Shown here piece after piece: positions 63,477 through 64,000 of a DNA stretch of 64,000 nucleotides. The notes under the pieces are model-generated. The model ran no database searches and was not told where the DNA came from. It saw only the letters and a program-made list of their open reading frames with translations. The translations under genes and the position numbers were made by a program. Location of the stretch: contig NZ_FNKB01000002.1 in NCBI RefSeq assembly GCF_900102345.1, positions 186,001 through 250,000 of the forward strand. The letters run 5' to 3'. Within the stretch, counting starts at the first letter, position 1; each line of letters begins with the position of its first letter. This DNA is from Leucobacter chromiiresistens (GTDB lineage: Bacteria > Actinomycetota > Actinomycetes > Actinomycetales > Microbacteriaceae).

Positions 63477-64000
63477 ATGCAGCGACGGGTCGTGGTGACA
63501 GGGGCGAGTTCGGGGATCGGCGCGGCGACCGTGCGCCGATTCGCGGAGCGCGGGTGGGAGACCGTCGCGGTCGCCCGGCGGGTCGATCGTCTCGAGGCGC
63601 TCGCCGCCGAGACCGGCGCGCAGCCGATCGCCTGCGATGTGACCGACGAGGCGCAGGTGGCGCGCCTCGCCGCGGAGGTCGCGGCGAGCGGCGGCGCGAC
63701 CGGCCTCGTGAACAACGCGGGCGGCGCGTGGGGCACCGAATCCGTCGAGCACGCGTCGAACGACGACTGGCGCCGCATGTTCGAGGTGAACGTGATCGGC
63801 CTCCGCTCGGTGACGTCGGCGCTGCTGCCCGTGCTGCGCGACGGGGCCCGGCGCTCGGGGTTCGCGTCGATCCTCAACGTGACCTCGACGGCCGGGCACA
63901 GCGCCTATCCGGGCGGCGGCGGCTACAACGCCGCCAAGTTCGCGGCGCACGCGGTGACCGGCGTGCTCCGTCTCGAGCTCGGCGGCGAGCCGATCCGCGT
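63477..64000 (+). CDS. Short-chain dehydrogenase/reductase, N-terminal part
   Basis: 174 codons are present and the gene continues past the right edge. Classical SDR features are visible: cofactor motif VTGASSGIG (7-15), NNAGGAWG, the catalytic Ser in NVTSTAG (137) and Tyr150/Lys154 in YNAAK. Arg residues near ARRVDR suggest NADP preference. GGAGGAGGG precedes ATG 63477. Substrate cannot be predicted. Confidence 0.9.
   Translation, partial: MQRRVVVTGASSGIGAATVRRFAERGWETVAVARRVDRLEALAAETGAQPIACDVTDEAQVARLAAEVAASGGATGLVNNAGGAWGTESVEHASNDDWRRMFEVNVIGLRSVTSALLPVLRDGARRSGFASILNVTSTAGHSAYPGGGGYNAAKFAAHAVTGVLRLELGGEPIR

Overview
The window is a chromosomal segment from a high-GC Gram-positive actinobacterium, most likely Microbacteriaceae and perhaps Leucobacter-like. 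The evidence is the codon use (strong G/C third positions, many GTG and some TTG starts), actinobacterial gene families (fused Kgd-type 2-oxoglutarate dehydrogenase, GuaB3, DUF3817, DUF6350, a SURF1-like protein of a form I associate with Microbacteriaceae) and family-typical gene order. No rRNA, tRNA, transposase, phage gene or CRISPR array was seen.

Layout. 1-12.2 kb: an acyltransferase fragment, truA, rplM-rpsI, glmM, coaA (opposite strand), glmS, then the tightly overlapped acpS-tsaE-tsaB-rimI-tsaD run (4'-phosphopantetheine transfer and t6A tRNA modification), two DUF4190-type membrane proteins and a THUMP-like methyltransferase. 12.3-19.6 kb: groES under a perfect CIRCE element, rarD, then the guanine nucleotide block guaB, guaB3, SURF1-like, DUF3817, guaA. 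19.6-28.6 kb: Bax-inhibitor-1 protein, glycerophosphodiester phosphodiesterase, type I asparaginase, PcrA helicase, a TetR regulator and two overlapping membrane GGDEF proteins.

28.6-41.9 kb: sucCD and the DUF6350 protein, then a thiamine-uptake operon behind a TPP riboswitch (thiB, thiP and a small P-loop kinase, with no ABC ATPase), the methionine importer metNIQ transcribed the other way behind a palindrome with McbR-like half-sites, an OsmC protein, then purN-purH and a small membrane protein. 42-53.2 kb: a lipoprotein gene broken by an in-frame amber codon, an aldehyde dehydrogenase with atypical codon use, the proline catabolic genes putA and putP with a divergent LysR gene, an agmatine deiminase-family protein and a GntR/FCD regulator. 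53.4-64 kb: kgd, two overlapping CNNM/CorC-type membrane proteins, a lipoprotein, metX and metY (direct sulfhydrylation route to homocysteine), and the start of a short-chain dehydrogenase.

Themes. Several transcription units appear leaderless: a TANNNT -10 box lies 6-7 nt before an ATG or GTG (glmS, rarD, guaB3, DUF3817, glpQ-like, DUF6350, purN). Short tandem repeats of unrelated units (10-19 bp, 3-5 copies) recur in gaps, mostly just 3' of genes, and one gene carries twelve 15-bp coding repeats. The strongest candidates for a second look are the amber-interrupted lipoprotein, the missing start codon of thiP, the ATPase-less thiamine operon with its coupled kinase, the DUF6350 acidic pentad repeat tail, and the met operator. 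I did not find a clearly new multi-gene system; most of the window is conserved chromosome backbone.
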